In this document: piece after piece, positions 47,001 through 58,156 of the stretch
How positions within the stretch are numbered: position 1 is the first letter of the stretch
How the letters are laid out: each line of letters starts with the position of its first letter
Origin: Bursaphelenchus xylophilus
Lineage: Eukaryota; Nematoda; Chromadorea; Rhabditida; Aphelenchoididae
Direction of reading: 5' to 3'
Assembly (NCBI GenBank): GCA_904066235.2
Contig: CAJFCV020000004.1
Span: 6,696,001-6,760,000, forward strand
Length of the DNA: 64,000 nt
Made by a program: the position numbers and the translations under genes
The notes under the pieces: model-generated
Told to the model about the DNA's origin: nothing
The model's input: only the letters and a program-made list of their open reading frames with translations
Database searches by the model: none

Positions 47001-47533
47001 GGATGTCTATTCTTTTGTTGGATCCACAAGATGTGCAGAGATACAAAAAGATCTGCAAGAGTCTTCACAGGGAAAACGAACTTCAGAATCTTGAATTGGA
47101 CAATGTGAAAAGACTAGATGCTATCAAGAATCGATGTTATTTAGCGTCTGAGATCGAGAAATTGGAGTATCAATTGAGAAAAGTAAGCTTTTCTTTGTTT
47201 TCACTTGTTTTGTGGCACTTCTCAATTCAATTTGCTGACATCATCATTTAGGTGTCTTCGGCAGTAAATTGGAAGAAACGAATGGCCAAAGAAGCGGATC
47301 TCGAGCTCAGCGACGAAGGGCAAGTCTATTCGTTATTCGCTTTAATTACTCTTTGGTGTTGCATAAATTTTGAGAGGAACGAATATTTAAAAGCCCAATT
47401 AATCATGGAAATCTGTTTCAGAGAAGAGGACACAGAGAGCGATGAAGCTAATAAACGTCGTCTGAAGAAATCGGCAGAGAAAGCCCTCAAATCCGCGTTG
47501 ACTCAGCCTCTGCCCAAGAGCTCCCTAGTGTAA
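44088..47533 (+). CDS. DEAD-box RNA helicase, DDX24/Mak5 type
   Basis: ATP-dependent RNA helicase of 60S ribosome biogenesis, nucleolar by family. The N-terminus is basic (MGKSKAKTGG, GKTRRSFKKGENGKFRRFHK), followed by an acidic patch (ESESKDEEEDGEDDVEMEVE). After a 1042-base intron (44623-45664) comes the helicase core: Q motif PTEIQ, motif I GAAETGSGKT, Ia PTRELV, GGMS, TPGR, motif II DEID, motif III SAT, then LIFTN, LIATDVAARGLDI and HRSGRTAR. GAAETGSGKT together with EKGHFREM after motif II is typical of DDX24. The usual DEAD is DEID here. The C-terminus is Lys/Glu-rich, ending QPLPKSSLV. The long insert of vertebrate DDX24 between motifs I and Ia is missing, as in yeast Mak5. Divergent from the Rab-GAP gene, 390 bases away. 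Confidence 0.92.
44623..45664 (+). other. Long intron of the DDX24-like gene
   Basis: 1042 bases with a GTACGT donor and a TTTTTTCAG acceptor, against typical introns of 30-120 bases here. Several TTACAGTAA/TTACTGTAA words recur (about 44908, 45220 and 45492). No protein-like frame inside. An old insertion or a regulatory intron are both possible. Confidence 0.55.
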
Positions 47534-48653
47534 GGTGTCTTTTTCCAGAGTCAAATATTGTTTTTGTTGATGCCTAATAGAGATGGATCAATGTTTCCAT
47601 TTCTGTTGTTGTTTCCGTTGTCTGTTAAATAAATTAATATACCGAATGCATGCTTGACAACATCATGGGAACCCCGCTCCTCTTGGCCCCATCCCGTGTA
47701 TCCACCCACCAGTGCCTCATCAAGGGACAAAACCCTGGCCAGAAAAAGGTCGAAAGAATTGCTAATTTTGGAGAAGAATAGCCCCGGGTTTGAAGGCCTC
47801 ACAAAAAAGTGTAGAAAATTATGCGAAGAAAGTAAAGGAAACGTCTTCACCGCCGGAAATCTGTTCCTTTCACAGTTATTACGCGCTCCCCCCAAACTTT
47901 GTTTAGATCCGAAGGACGGAAAAACGGTGAGAAGCTGGGGACGGCGGGATGATTAAAGATTTCCCTTAATCTGTCTGAGGAAACGCCATCCCGGGTAATT
48001 ATACATAGCTTCTTTCCTATTCATCCTCCAGCAAACATGAGGCCAAAGTTTACAATCGGATTTGTTTTATAAGTCTTCTAATGAACGTTACATCCAAAAC
48101 TGCTTCCTTCTACGCAAAAACTCTCTATTTTCCTGAAATAAAGTGCCCATCTTAATTACCGGGTTATTCACAAGCAAAGGAAGTTGTCCATTAACCCCTC
48201 AGGCATGGTAATCTGCATAGGAAAATTACGTCAGAGAAGGAAAAACGGGCAGAAACTCAATTTACTTTACTTATCGTGACTCTATGTTGTACTCTTCCCG
48301 GAATAACACTCCTAAATAATGCCGCGCTTTTCACGTTTTGAACCGGCTTGAATAAACTGCGGCATGAAAGCAGTCACTGGCTGGCCAGGTAAACAAGGTC
48401 CGCCCTCCAGTTTCGAAAATTATCTTCTCCCAACTCTGACATCTCGTTGTAAACACTCCCCTTCCCTCTTTTTTACATCTGTAACATGTACTTCTTTTTC
48501 TTAGTCTTTATATAGTCCATCAATGTCTATGAACGGCATAATGGGCATTCCGTTTTATCTCACTTTAATTCTGAAACGATTTTCGGGACGCTTTCTTCCT
48601 GAAAAGTTGCAAATTCGAACTCGTGATTTCAGCTAAATTGGTCCCACCCAATT
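47534..48653. other. Intergenic region upstream of the globin gene, no gene recognised
   Basis: A 100-codon open frame at 47654-47956 (+) lacks family resemblance and I do not call it. AAATAAATTAATA near 47627 may serve as the polyadenylation region of the helicase gene. Confidence 0.5.
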
Positions 48654-50352
48654 ATGGGTAATCACCAGGCCCATCCCCAGGGCCAGATGCATGTAATCCG
48701 AGAAACGACCGATGACCGTCGTCGCGGATTCATTAACAGGAGAAGACAAAAGTTGGAAGAGCTCAAGTGTCGGCGCCAATCCATGCCCTCGACCCAAGTC
48801 CAACTCGAACCGGCAAGTCTTTGGATGGGGCGGCTACTTGTTTAACGATGAAATAAGCGGGTTTATCCTCCTTTTCGGGTCAAACATTAATCAGAAGTGG
48901 GATGAGAAATAAAAATGAGATTGGAAATCAGAGAACGTTACCAAGAATTTGATGTTTGTTAGGAAGGAATTGGAGGTGTAATTGGGACTTGGACTCTTCC
49001 CACGCCCAAATTAGGCTGGAAGTCGCTTCAGTTTAGGTTCATTCGTCTCAAACTGAACTCGTTTCAGAACCCTCGCCACGATAATTTTCATTCCTTCTGC
49101 TTCGGCGAGGACGCCCAGACCCCGCGGATTCAGATTAACGGCCAGGATAGTGTGGAATCGGTGGATCTCGATAATCAGCCAGGCCCCTCGACACCTCCAG
49201 AACGTCGTCAGTCGGACTTGTCGCCAACAGCCGACCTCTCCGCCTCTCATACTTGTGTTTCCATCGATTCGGCAGAGGAAATGAATCAGAATGCGCCCAA
49301 GAAACACCGATTTATCAGAAATCCAAAATCAGCGGCAACCAGGAGAATGGAATTCTTATCTTTTAGTAACAATTTTGCCGCACGATCACTGGATGAAGGA
49401 GCCCATTTTGAGGCACAGAAAGTTGAATTCGAATTGGATATGAAACCCTTGAGTCATCGTGCGCGATCTTTGAGTCCCTTGAAGCAAATGAGAACATATT
49501 CCAGCAGAAAGTTCCCATCCGATGAAAGTGTTTTAACTTCGGAAGTAAGTAATACTATGTACTGTGGTAGTTGCGAGATACATTTGAATATTTGGCTCTC
49601 TTCAGCACTGTGCATTCATCAAGATTTCTTGGAAAATGGCGATGGAAAGGATCCAGACGACGAATCAGCCGTCCTTTGGATTCCTTTGTATGAAACGGAT
49701 CCTCGAAAAGATGTCCATGCTCAAAGAAGTGTTCAAGGTCTCTGATATTGAAAATGCGGACAGACTTCCGCCAGATCACACATTCGCCAGACATGTCGGA
49801 CTGTTCCAGTCCATCTTGGATCTTGCTGTATGAAAAATTATAGTCAATATCTTATTACGTTAGTCATGAAAAACTTCAATTAATTATTCGCTATTTTTCA
49901 GGTGAGAAATGTCGAGCAATTGGAAACGGAGATTGCGCCACTCCTATTCACGTATGGCAAACGTCATTACCAACATAATCTTGTAAGTTACACTTTGACA
50001 TTGCAAAAAATGGGGTAAAACTTTATGAAAGACCTTTAAGTAAAATAAATTGTATTTTTATGTATGTATATATTAGTAATCTAATTTTTTGTGCAATTGA
50101 AAGGAATGAAAGGCTATATTTTTTCAGCTTAATGTGTTCAACGAGTCCACGGTTCGTTTATTCTGTGGCCAGGTAGTGTGCACAATGTTGGATTTACTCT
50201 CAGATCGTCTGACAACTGACAGTATGGAGGCTTGGATCGAGTTAATGCGCTATTTGGGGCGAGCATTATTCAATGGATTCGAATATGAGAGACTGGCCAA
50301 GACCAAAAAGTTTGCCATAAACACAAAAGACCATGCTTATTTTATTGCCTGA
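48654..50352 (+). CDS. Globin with long N-terminal extension
   Basis: Five exons (48654-48812, 49032-49544, 49606-49827, 49902-49982, 50128-50352), all meeting in phase 0. Exon 1 starts MGNHQAHPQ (Gly2, possible but non-canonical myristoylation since residue 6 is Ala). It ends with a GC donor (CCG|GCAAGT), without which the frame breaks. The first 220 or so residues are polar, Ser/Pro/Arg-rich (DNQPGPSTPPERRQSDLSP, RARSLSPLKQMR). The globin fold follows: helix A IKISWK; FARHVGLFQSILDLAV with the distal His; IAPLLFTYGKRHYQ with the proximal His; then FCGQVVCTMLDLLSDRL and AWIELMRYLGRALFNGF. Both haem-side His residues are present, so haem binding is likely. Nematodes carry many such neuronal or regulatory globins. 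No orthologue is assigned. Confidence 0.85.
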
Positions 50353-52071
50353 GGCATTTTGATGGCAACTTGCAAAGTCAAACTTAGTGAATCGTCTGTT
50401 TACGTCCTTATCATCTCCTAATGTCCTTTACAAACCGAAAAAAGCTCAAAATGTTGAAAAAAGGGTGATTTGCATGTCTTCTTATCAATTTTTCACCGCA
50501 ATTTTTTAACAAAACTCACGTTCAGCTCGCAGAATGTCCTCGAAATCAACACCAAAAGCAAAGTATTTACTAGAGATAAGGGCGTCGGTGTCACATATAT
50601 GCCCACCAAGTCCACATTTTCAGTTCTTACTTTGAATAAATATACTAAATAAACCGTTATTCTGACTACAGTAACCCCATTGTTTTATGTAGTGTACGGT
50701 TAGTAAGTAGATGGGTATATTTTGTTGAATTGTTTCGTAATCGGCCCTTTAGATTCTCTCTTCTCAGCCTGGGTTGGCAACTGTATAAAAAACGAAGGTA
50801 AGTCAATAAATTTATGCGTCGTATGATGGGTCCTAAGTCATTTGAATAAGTCAAAATCGTGGCTGTCTATAAAACTTGATTATGAAACAAACTCGTAAAG
50901 CAATCAATCCAATATTCTTCCGCTTTCCAACGTTCTTATTCATGAAATAAGTATTATATGTTTTCTTTAAACCGACAAGAAAGGGATGTCAATGTGCTAA
51001 CGTCGATGATTCAACGAATGTCGAACTCATCGTTCGATCTTCGAACTGAATCACCATCCCTCGCAATGATTTCCTTTTACGTGACCGGAGGGGATTTCGA
51101 AAAACGCACTCGATAAAATAACGCTTCCAAACAACGATACCTTCGATTCGAAAAAGTATCAATCAACTCATTTTATGTAGTAACCCCAAAAAGTTAAATC
51201 GTTTCGTTGTATTACTAATGACTCATCCCGGCTATTCGATAACCCGTCTTCTAATCGGGAATAAGGTCGGATATCGGGATTTATTGCGCTTCCCTCGGTA
51301 CATCTCACTCGGTTATTGAGGATTGGAAGGTGTTGACAGTTACTTAAAAATTTTTGTTTGTTTTTTTCTCACTTTCGATCAGTTTGCGACCAGTTTACGG
51401 TCTCACAATCAAGTCGAGACGATAGTCTGATGTCTCTTTCTCTTCTGTCGTCCTTAGAAGCCACATTTTGATTCTTTTCATCTCATTCCCCGGTCCTTAA
51501 TCATTCAATATTATACGGCACCGAGGCTATTCTCTCACTCAATTAGCAACAAAATTCAAGGGTTGTCGTTGGCTGTGTAAATATTTCTTTACCTGCGTGT
51601 CATATGTCTCTCTGGAAGACCCGACCCAACTCCAGAAGGCTCCTTCTCGCTTGTTTAAAGGGGCCTTTTAATCGTTGAACTTTCGTCTTTCAACTTCCAG
51701 GCAGTTTATCAGTTGATTTTTCATTGAAATTCGATCTGGATTCAAACAGTTTGATCAAATTTCATAGACAGCTTGTTCCCCAATCGTAATTGTTTGTCAT
51801 AAGTTTTCGCAGTATGAGTAATGAGTTTTAACAGCCTGTAAGCTGGTCTGGAACCTTTCGTATTTTCATTTTGTCATTGTTCAAAACATACATTAATGTA
51901 TTTAAATGCTTAGAAGATTTTAATAACATGGCTATTTGTTAGTGCATTTATTGAGAAACCCTGATTTCCAAACTTTTGGCTTTGAATCCTTTCTTTTATC
52001 AGTACTTATCAGTTTCATTCTTGCTCAATTTGTCTATAATTTCCGTTGAATTCTAACATCTTCATTTTTAG
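50353..52071. other. Intergenic region upstream of the MFSD8-like gene
   Basis: 1.7 kb with no supported gene. Pyrimidine-rich stretches and TTTTTAG directly before the ATG at 52072 suggest a trans-splice acceptor or the end of a 5' untranslated intron. Confidence 0.5.
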
Positions 52072-53768
52072 ATGGAGTCGGACACACAGCCTATAGTGCA
52101 AGGGAAAACGGTGTGGTCTTCCATTTACATTGCTGCAGCGTTGAGCTTTGTGGGAGCAGTACAATTTTCATTATATTTTTCAGCATTATGGCCGTATATG
52201 AGGATCGTAAGTTTAAAATTTTATATTACTAATAAAACGCTTTAGTAAACCTTAATTATTCTTTTTTTAAGCTAGACGCAGACATAACGGAGACATTCTA
52301 CGGCTGGACCGTTTTTGTCTACAGTTTTGGTCAAGTCCTTTCGGCCCCCGGCTTTGGCTGGTGGAGTAATAAGGTCAAAATGGTCAGACCTCCTCTCTAT
52401 TGTGGCCTTTTCCTTATGTTCTTTGGCAACTTCATTTACATTTTGATGGAAATCATCTCCGGCGTTCCAAAAAGATTTGTTTTAATGTTATGTCGATTCA
52501 TAATTGGGATGGGATCAGGTAATTAGATATCCAAGTTGAACCGTTTCCTTAGGCAATGTGGCAACTCTTCGGTCGTATGCCTCTACTGCAAGTTCTCTGG
52601 AGGATAGATCCAAAGCAATCGCATATGTAACTTGTGGCCAAGCCATCGGCATGACAATGGGCCCGGCCTTTCAGTTTATCTTCACCCAGCTGAAATACCC
52701 TGGTCCAGCTCCTTTTGGATTAAGCCTGAATTTATACACGACCCCCGCCTATCTTGCTTGTTTGATGAATGTGTTAGGCGCCGTCGCATTATACCGGTAC
52801 TTCGAAGAAGTATATGCAATCGACCTCATTGATGATGTAAGTGGTTGCCAAATTATCCTCGAATCCTTGTCTAGAAAGTTTTTTTAACTAATTATAATTG
52901 CAATTGCAGGATGAGGAAGACGACGAAAAGGAAGCCCCGCCATCCATCCCGATGTATGACATCATTGCTGTTCTAGTCTGTTATGCTTCAAGATTCACGG
53001 ACATGTTTGTCCGGACGAACCTCGAGACCTTAGGATCACCTTATTCAATGATGATGTTCTCATTAGACGAAGTCCACTCGGTCAGATATCTTTCTCTGGC
53101 CCAAGGCATCGTCGGCGCTCTCACTTTTTCCACTTACATTGCTTACATTAACTTTGACATGGAGAAAATGTAAGCCAAGTTAACCCTATTGTAAAATAAT
53201 GCTTGGCATCAATGACGATCTTGATTCCAGAGTTCCCCTCCGTCCAAGTTGCCTGATTGCCTTAGGCCTTATGCTTATTTTCCATCTGATCACATATCCT
53301 TGGTCATTCCTCGGCAACTACGTCCTACCACTCAACGGTACAACCGGATGTGACGCCTCAAGGTTCTCATGGTGCGCGGAGTTGACCCAAGTGAATGTCT
53401 ACATCTACTACGGGAGCTATGTTCTCCTGATCGGTACTGCTTTCCCCTTGCTCACAATCACCTTGACCACGCTCTTCTCCAAAATCCTCGGTCCTCGACG
53501 TCAAGGCACTCAACAAGGGCTCTTCCAAGCAGCCAGTGCTATCGGCCGGATGATCGCGCCTGTCTCCGCATCAGCTCTTTACACGGGTTACGGCCCTCGG
53601 GCGGTGTGGCAGATGGAGATAGCGGTAGTTGGAGTTGTTCTGGCAGCGTGGTTCCTCTTCTACAGAAAAATGGTGGAGATGAAAATACCCCGACGGATAG
53701 AAAACAATTGTTTTGGGTATGAAAACCCCCAGGCTATAGAAGACGAGTCCACCCTCAACCAAGGATAG
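52072..53768 (+). CDS. MFSD8/CLN7-like major facilitator, lysosomal membrane type
   Basis: Twelve-helix MFS protein. The start MESDTQPIVQGKTVWSSIYI follows a TTTTTAG, probably a trans-splice or splice site. TM1 has AALSFVGAVQFSLYFSALWP, then GWTVFVYSFGQVLSAPGFGW with the MFS loop WWSNK. IGMGSGNVATLRSYASTASS matches the CLN7 motif GxGAGNVAVVRSY. NLYTTPAYLACLMNVLGA also fits. The middle loop is acidic (DDDEEDDEKEAPPSIP). The second half continues to GPRRQGTQQGLFQAASAIGR. The C-terminal tail ends YENPQAIEDESTLNQG. A dileucine signal is not obvious. Human MFSD8 acts as a lysosomal chloride channel or transporter; substrate here is not visible from sequence. About five introns. It converges with the BTB gene. 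Confidence 0.88.
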
Positions 53769-54031
53769 TGTTTGATCCAGCGATTTCAGAGTGTCAACGA
53801 AACACAAGTCATTAGATGAACATCTACATCGACTTTTGGCCGTCTCTCTGAAACGATTGACCAGCCCAAAAGCTCAATTCAAATCGAAACGGGTTCCTTT
53901 TATAACTCCATATCATGATTAATAAATTTCAAAAAAAGGAAAGATTTGCTGAGTATTAGACGAAATACCAACTCAATTTGGGGGAGACTATTTATTTAGC
54001 CAAACAAAACGATACAAAAATTAGTGATTGG

Positions 54032-54741
54032 TCAAAAGAAACAACAGAAGTTCTCTGTGGACCAGAAGCGATTCCCCTTCTTGGTTCGCCGTTTCTTTTC
54101 TCGATCAGCCGAGATCTGTCTGACCGTGTAGACATCTGCAACAACATCGCCAGGGATCTTAGAGAAGGGCAGAGTCTGGAGTTCATTCTCGTTGAAATGG
54201 GCAATCTTGTCCACCAATAGAGACAACGAGGCATTGTCCCTGTCGTATCTTGAGATGGTTTGAGTCAGTTGCATGAGATCAGTGTGCGAGAGAGTGTTCA
54301 GACAGAATTGAAGTATTTCCTCACATCTTTTTAGTACATTGGCCACTCCAAAGAAGCATGCCGCGTTCACCACGGGAACTAGATTTGAGTCTGAAAGATC
54401 GAAAACGACGAAATTTCAAAGTTTACGAAACGTGCTCATGAACGCAATAATGCGCTGCTTTTTCGACCAATTGAAACAAACAAATTTATATTCCACTCAC
54501 CTTTTATTGGCTTTTTCTTTGGGCAATTGAACAACACCCGTAATAACTCTAGGAAGTCGTATGGTTCTACACCTTCCACAACAAAGTCGTCGTCGTCAAT
54601 CCGTTCGGCAAAATATTCGGAAAATTCGGCAAGATATCCAAGGTTGACATAGAAGATCTGACCAGACACAACGACTCGATCTCGGCGTGTTCGGGTGGGG
54701 TAGGCAAAGTCATCGTATCCACAGCCTGATTGTAACTTCAT
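54032..54741 (-). CDS. BTB/POZ-domain protein
   Basis: Two exons joined as PKKKPIK|DSNLVPVVNA across an intron at about 54394-54507. The start MKLQSGCGYDDFAYPTRTRR precedes a BTB fold: DRVVVSGQIFYVNLGYLAEF, FAERIDDDDFVVEGVEPYDF, LELLRVLFNCP, then VVNAACFFGVANVLKRCEEI. A helical tail follows (LMQLTQTISRYDRDNASLSL) and a basic end (REKKRRTKKGNRF). Nematode BTB proteins of this size usually act as CUL3 adaptors or self-associate; the role here is inference. Its ATG lies only 61 bases from the start of the plus-strand gene at 54803. Confidence 0.85.
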
Positions 54742-54802
54742 TCTTAAACCATCTCATAGAAAATTAAAAAATGCGAGTTTTGGAAACTTTTTCAAAAAAC
54801 AT

Positions 54803-55486
54803 TTGCCGACAGAAAAATCAATAAAACAGTTGCGGAGTGTCAATTATCGGAGAGATGCGCAACAATTGTCATTTCAGCAGGCGGTACTGACCCAGACTGG
54901 TCGTGAAATGAAGCCTTTGACCGAGCCTACCAATACCGACGGCGTCTCTCCGGCTCCAGCCACTCAAAAAGCTGAGAATCCTCAGCCCACGCCGACTCCT
55001 GCCCCTACCGAAGGTGTTCAAAGTGGAGAAGCCGTCGCCTCCAGTACCCCTCAAGAAAGATAGTAGGCTAACTGTTTATATTCTTTTATCGAATGATGCT
55101 TCTTCAGTCGTGTGACCAGTAATGGGTCCCGTAACTCTCGTGGCCGCTCTTCCACAGGTCGCCGTCGTCCAAAGAGAGCCAAAGAGCCGTTATCGTTCAA
55201 CGAATGGCTTTTGGAAGACCAGGGCAAGTACAGGGAGGTCACCATCGAACTCAGAAGATGGAAGGCCACCCAGCGTCAATGTCAATACATCCGCCAAAGT
55301 GTCGGTCAATGGAATCAGGTCAAGGTAATGGGCACTTATGATAAAGTATAACAATAATGATGACTTTAGTCGGTCTTCAAGGTCTCCCCTCTGTTCAAGT
55401 TGGAGTTGGATGTCTACAAGAAGACTCACAAGAATATCAAGCCGGTCCCGGCTGGAGAAAGTTTCGATCTTCCGCCATTAAACTGA
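54803..55486 (+). CDS. Unrecognised short basic protein
   Basis: Three exons: 54803 to about 55062; an exon from about 55109 to 55325; and a last one from about 55369 to 55486. The first intron uses a GTAGGC donor (joins ER|Y|RVTSNGS in frame). The N-terminal part is Pro/Thr/Ala-rich (PTPTPAPTEG), the middle is Arg/Ser/Gly-rich (NSRGRSSTGRRRPKRAKEP), followed by a compact helical part (LSFNEWLLEDQGKYREVTIE, LRRWKATQRQCQYIRQSVGQ) and SVFKVSPLFKLELDVYKKTH. It ends SFDLPPLN. The Arg-rich part may bind nucleic acid; no domain recognised. An internal ATG at about 54908 is an alternative start. It converges with the ThDP enzyme gene; the stops are 26 bases apart. Confidence 0.65.
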
Positions 55487-55512
55487 CAAGAGAGATAACT
55501 TTTATTTACTTA

Positions 55513-57810
55513 TTAGACACTAATACTGCCTTTTCTGAAATCAGTCTTTCCAATGACAGCATTTATCACACAACTTGAAGTCCGTCTGGATTCTTGTATG
55601 GCATTTTTTATGGCTTCAGTTTGTTTGTTTCCATCGATATTAGAATTAAGGAGGATTCCTTTGGATCCGATCGCTTCACCAATCTTTTCATAACTTGTAA
55701 ACTAAACACATTTATTAGGTTTCTATAGTACAACCTACCGCTAGATCACACGCAACCGAAGATTTGAACCACGGGACTTGATCTCGCGCAATCTGAGACC
55801 AGCAAGCATCGTTTCCAATCAAGGCAACCACTGGCAGTTTGTGTCTTTGATATGTGTCAAACTCGAGCAACGAGTATCTAAACCACCATTTATTCTTTTA
55901 AGACACTTTTACCCGGCAGATCCGTCTCCGTAGATAATGATAACTGGTCGATCTGGATAGACAGCCTTCGCCCCGAGGGCAAACCCTCCTCCTACTCCGA
56001 GAGTTCCAAACGCCCCAGGGTCCAGCCATTGGAGAGGTCCTCTGGGTCTCACAATATAAGCTGCACTCCCAACAAAGTCACCTCCGTCCGCAACGAGAAT
56101 GGCATCATCTGGAAGGACATCATCCAGCCGTTTTAGTAGTGCAAGAGGGTTCAGATTTCCATCCTTCGGAGTTTCATTCATCTTGCTTTCATTTGAGGAT
56201 TCCTTTTCAATTTCTTTGTCTGTCAATGATTGAACCCACTCCGCTGGAACTTTATAATCATCTCCCAATTCCTTCTGAATAGCGGCCAGAGTCTGTCCAA
56301 CATCCGCCTGGATCAATTGATGGGCATTCCAAAAGACCCGGTGATTCTGAAGTGATTGCTATTGTTTTGTGGCTTACTCGATACCTTTGTCAGTTGAGAA
56401 TGGCATCTGTTGATGGCAATGACTTTAGACTTTGATGACAAAACCTTTCCATAACTCAAACGGAAGTCGCATACGGTCCCTGGAGACTACGATTATACGA
56501 AATTAATTGTTATTGTCTTGAAAAAAAAGAATCGTTTACTCACCAGCAAGGATAACAACATCGGCCTCTCTGAGGACTTCCTTTCTATTCTGTCTGAATT
56601 GAATTGGCGACCTCTGACCCAAGAGACCGCGACACATTCCTCCGAGATATGTGGGGATTCCGAGCCTCTGCAAACAAAAGTCGTGGCACGCATCAATAAC
56701 AAAAATAATAAAATTGTGGTATCCCCTTACCAACACGATCTCTTGCAATTTGGATGGAGTGATTGGAGGTAGAGTCGCTTGTGAGCCCATCAAAAGTAAT
56801 GGTTTCTTGGCCTTTTTTATGGTATCGACAACCTTCTGGATGTCGCCAGAAGTCGCTGTAGGTATCTGAACAGGTAACGGGGTCAGAGGTTGGTCATTCC
56901 AGGCACCTCCGAATTGACGTGAGACATAAGTAAACAAAAAGGCGTTCATCAATTTCTGAAATAATGTAATGGAATGGTGAATCAGATAAGGTACCTTGAA
57001 ACCTTTGGCATTTGGAACAAATCCCATTTCTTTGACAACGAACTGGTAAGGATAGAGAACATCAATTGGAAATTCGATAAAAACAGGCCCTGGGGTTCCG
57101 GATTGGGCTTCTTGAATAGCTCTTCTAACTGTAGGCGCAATATCTCGTAACTTGGTTACTCTGGCCGTATATTTGCATAAAGGTCTGAACAAAACGCCTT
57201 GATCAATGTCTTGAAGAGCTCCTCGATTTTTCAAAAGAGTAGGGGCAGCCCCTCCAATCAAAAGAATTGGTGATTCGGCCATCTGGGCATTCTTTACCGC
57301 CGTAATTGTATTTGTTAAACCTAAATATAAAGATAAAAGACGAAAACTGCCAACCTGGCCCAGCCGTAACTGCTGCGACACCAATGGTTTGCTTCAATCT
57401 GGCCACCGCATCAGCAGCAAACACGGCACTGACTTCATGGCGAGTGTCAATAACTTTAATTCCTAATTTCTCAGCAGACACCAGGATAGGTGAGATGTGC
57501 CCTCCAACCAGAGTAAATATCTGTTCAACACCATGAGCCTTGAATGAAAAGTATTATTACATCTGTAGAAGGAAGATTACCTTCAACACTGAAGCCACTA
57601 ATTCTCCGCCATGACGTGTGCACTTCTCATCAACCTAAATTGAGATATCACCGAGTGGATCATATCTACCTGGAACGCAGTGCTCAGCCAGTGTTGCCGC
57701 CCCTCTTTCAATCCCTTGATGATCTTTGCAATATTGTTCATGTTATCAATTCCCAAAAACCATTTCAAGAAAACGAAAACCCCTATCAGGGTAAATAGTA
57801 AAATTAGCAT
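55513..57810 (-). CDS. ILVBL/HACL2-type ThDP-dependent enzyme, ER membrane
   Basis: Thiamine-diphosphate enzyme of the acetolactate-synthase fold. The human relative ILVBL (HACL2) is an ER 2-hydroxyacyl-CoA lyase acting in alpha-oxidation. The N-terminal anchor [20 protein letters not shown] is followed by the PYR domain ([47 protein letters not shown] with the catalytic Glu, [17 protein letters not shown]). The central domain and the PP domain follow ([40 protein letters not shown] with the GDG motif, LIGNDACW). It ends [15 protein letters not shown], the family C-terminus. The start at 57810 is the first ATG of an exon opening after a TTTTTCAG at about 57878, which could be a trans-splice site. 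About eight introns. Divergent from coatomer gamma. Confidence 0.92.
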
Positions 57811-58156
57811 GACTAGGATGCAAATGCCCTTGAACAAACCAAGTTCTTTCGCTGATCGAAGCTGCGAAATAAATCTGAAAAATGCGAGAAATTAGAGAAA
57901 TGTTATGTGGAACACACTTTTTCTAGTATCTGATTTCGGACTTTTGTCGGGTTTATATTAATTATGTTACAAAAAGCATCACAATTGTCTTTGGCAAAGA
58001 TAAGGGACGGACGACGTTCGTTTTTTTGCCCGTTCCGATTTTGGGTCAAGTCTTCCGCAAAAAGAAAAACTTGACCCAATCTTTTACACGTAGCAGAAAT
58101 TCATTTATCGTGTCGTTGAGAGTTAGTCGTTTTAGTGACATACAACTTTCAGCGAA

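Noticed and set aside
47654..47956. 100-codon plus-strand frame after the helicase gene
   Set aside because: No recognised domain, no splice sites, and a shadow frame of similar length on the other strand.
57811..57837. Start of the ILVBL-type gene at 57837
   Set aside because: The codon there is TTG, not ATG; the first ATG in frame is at 57810.
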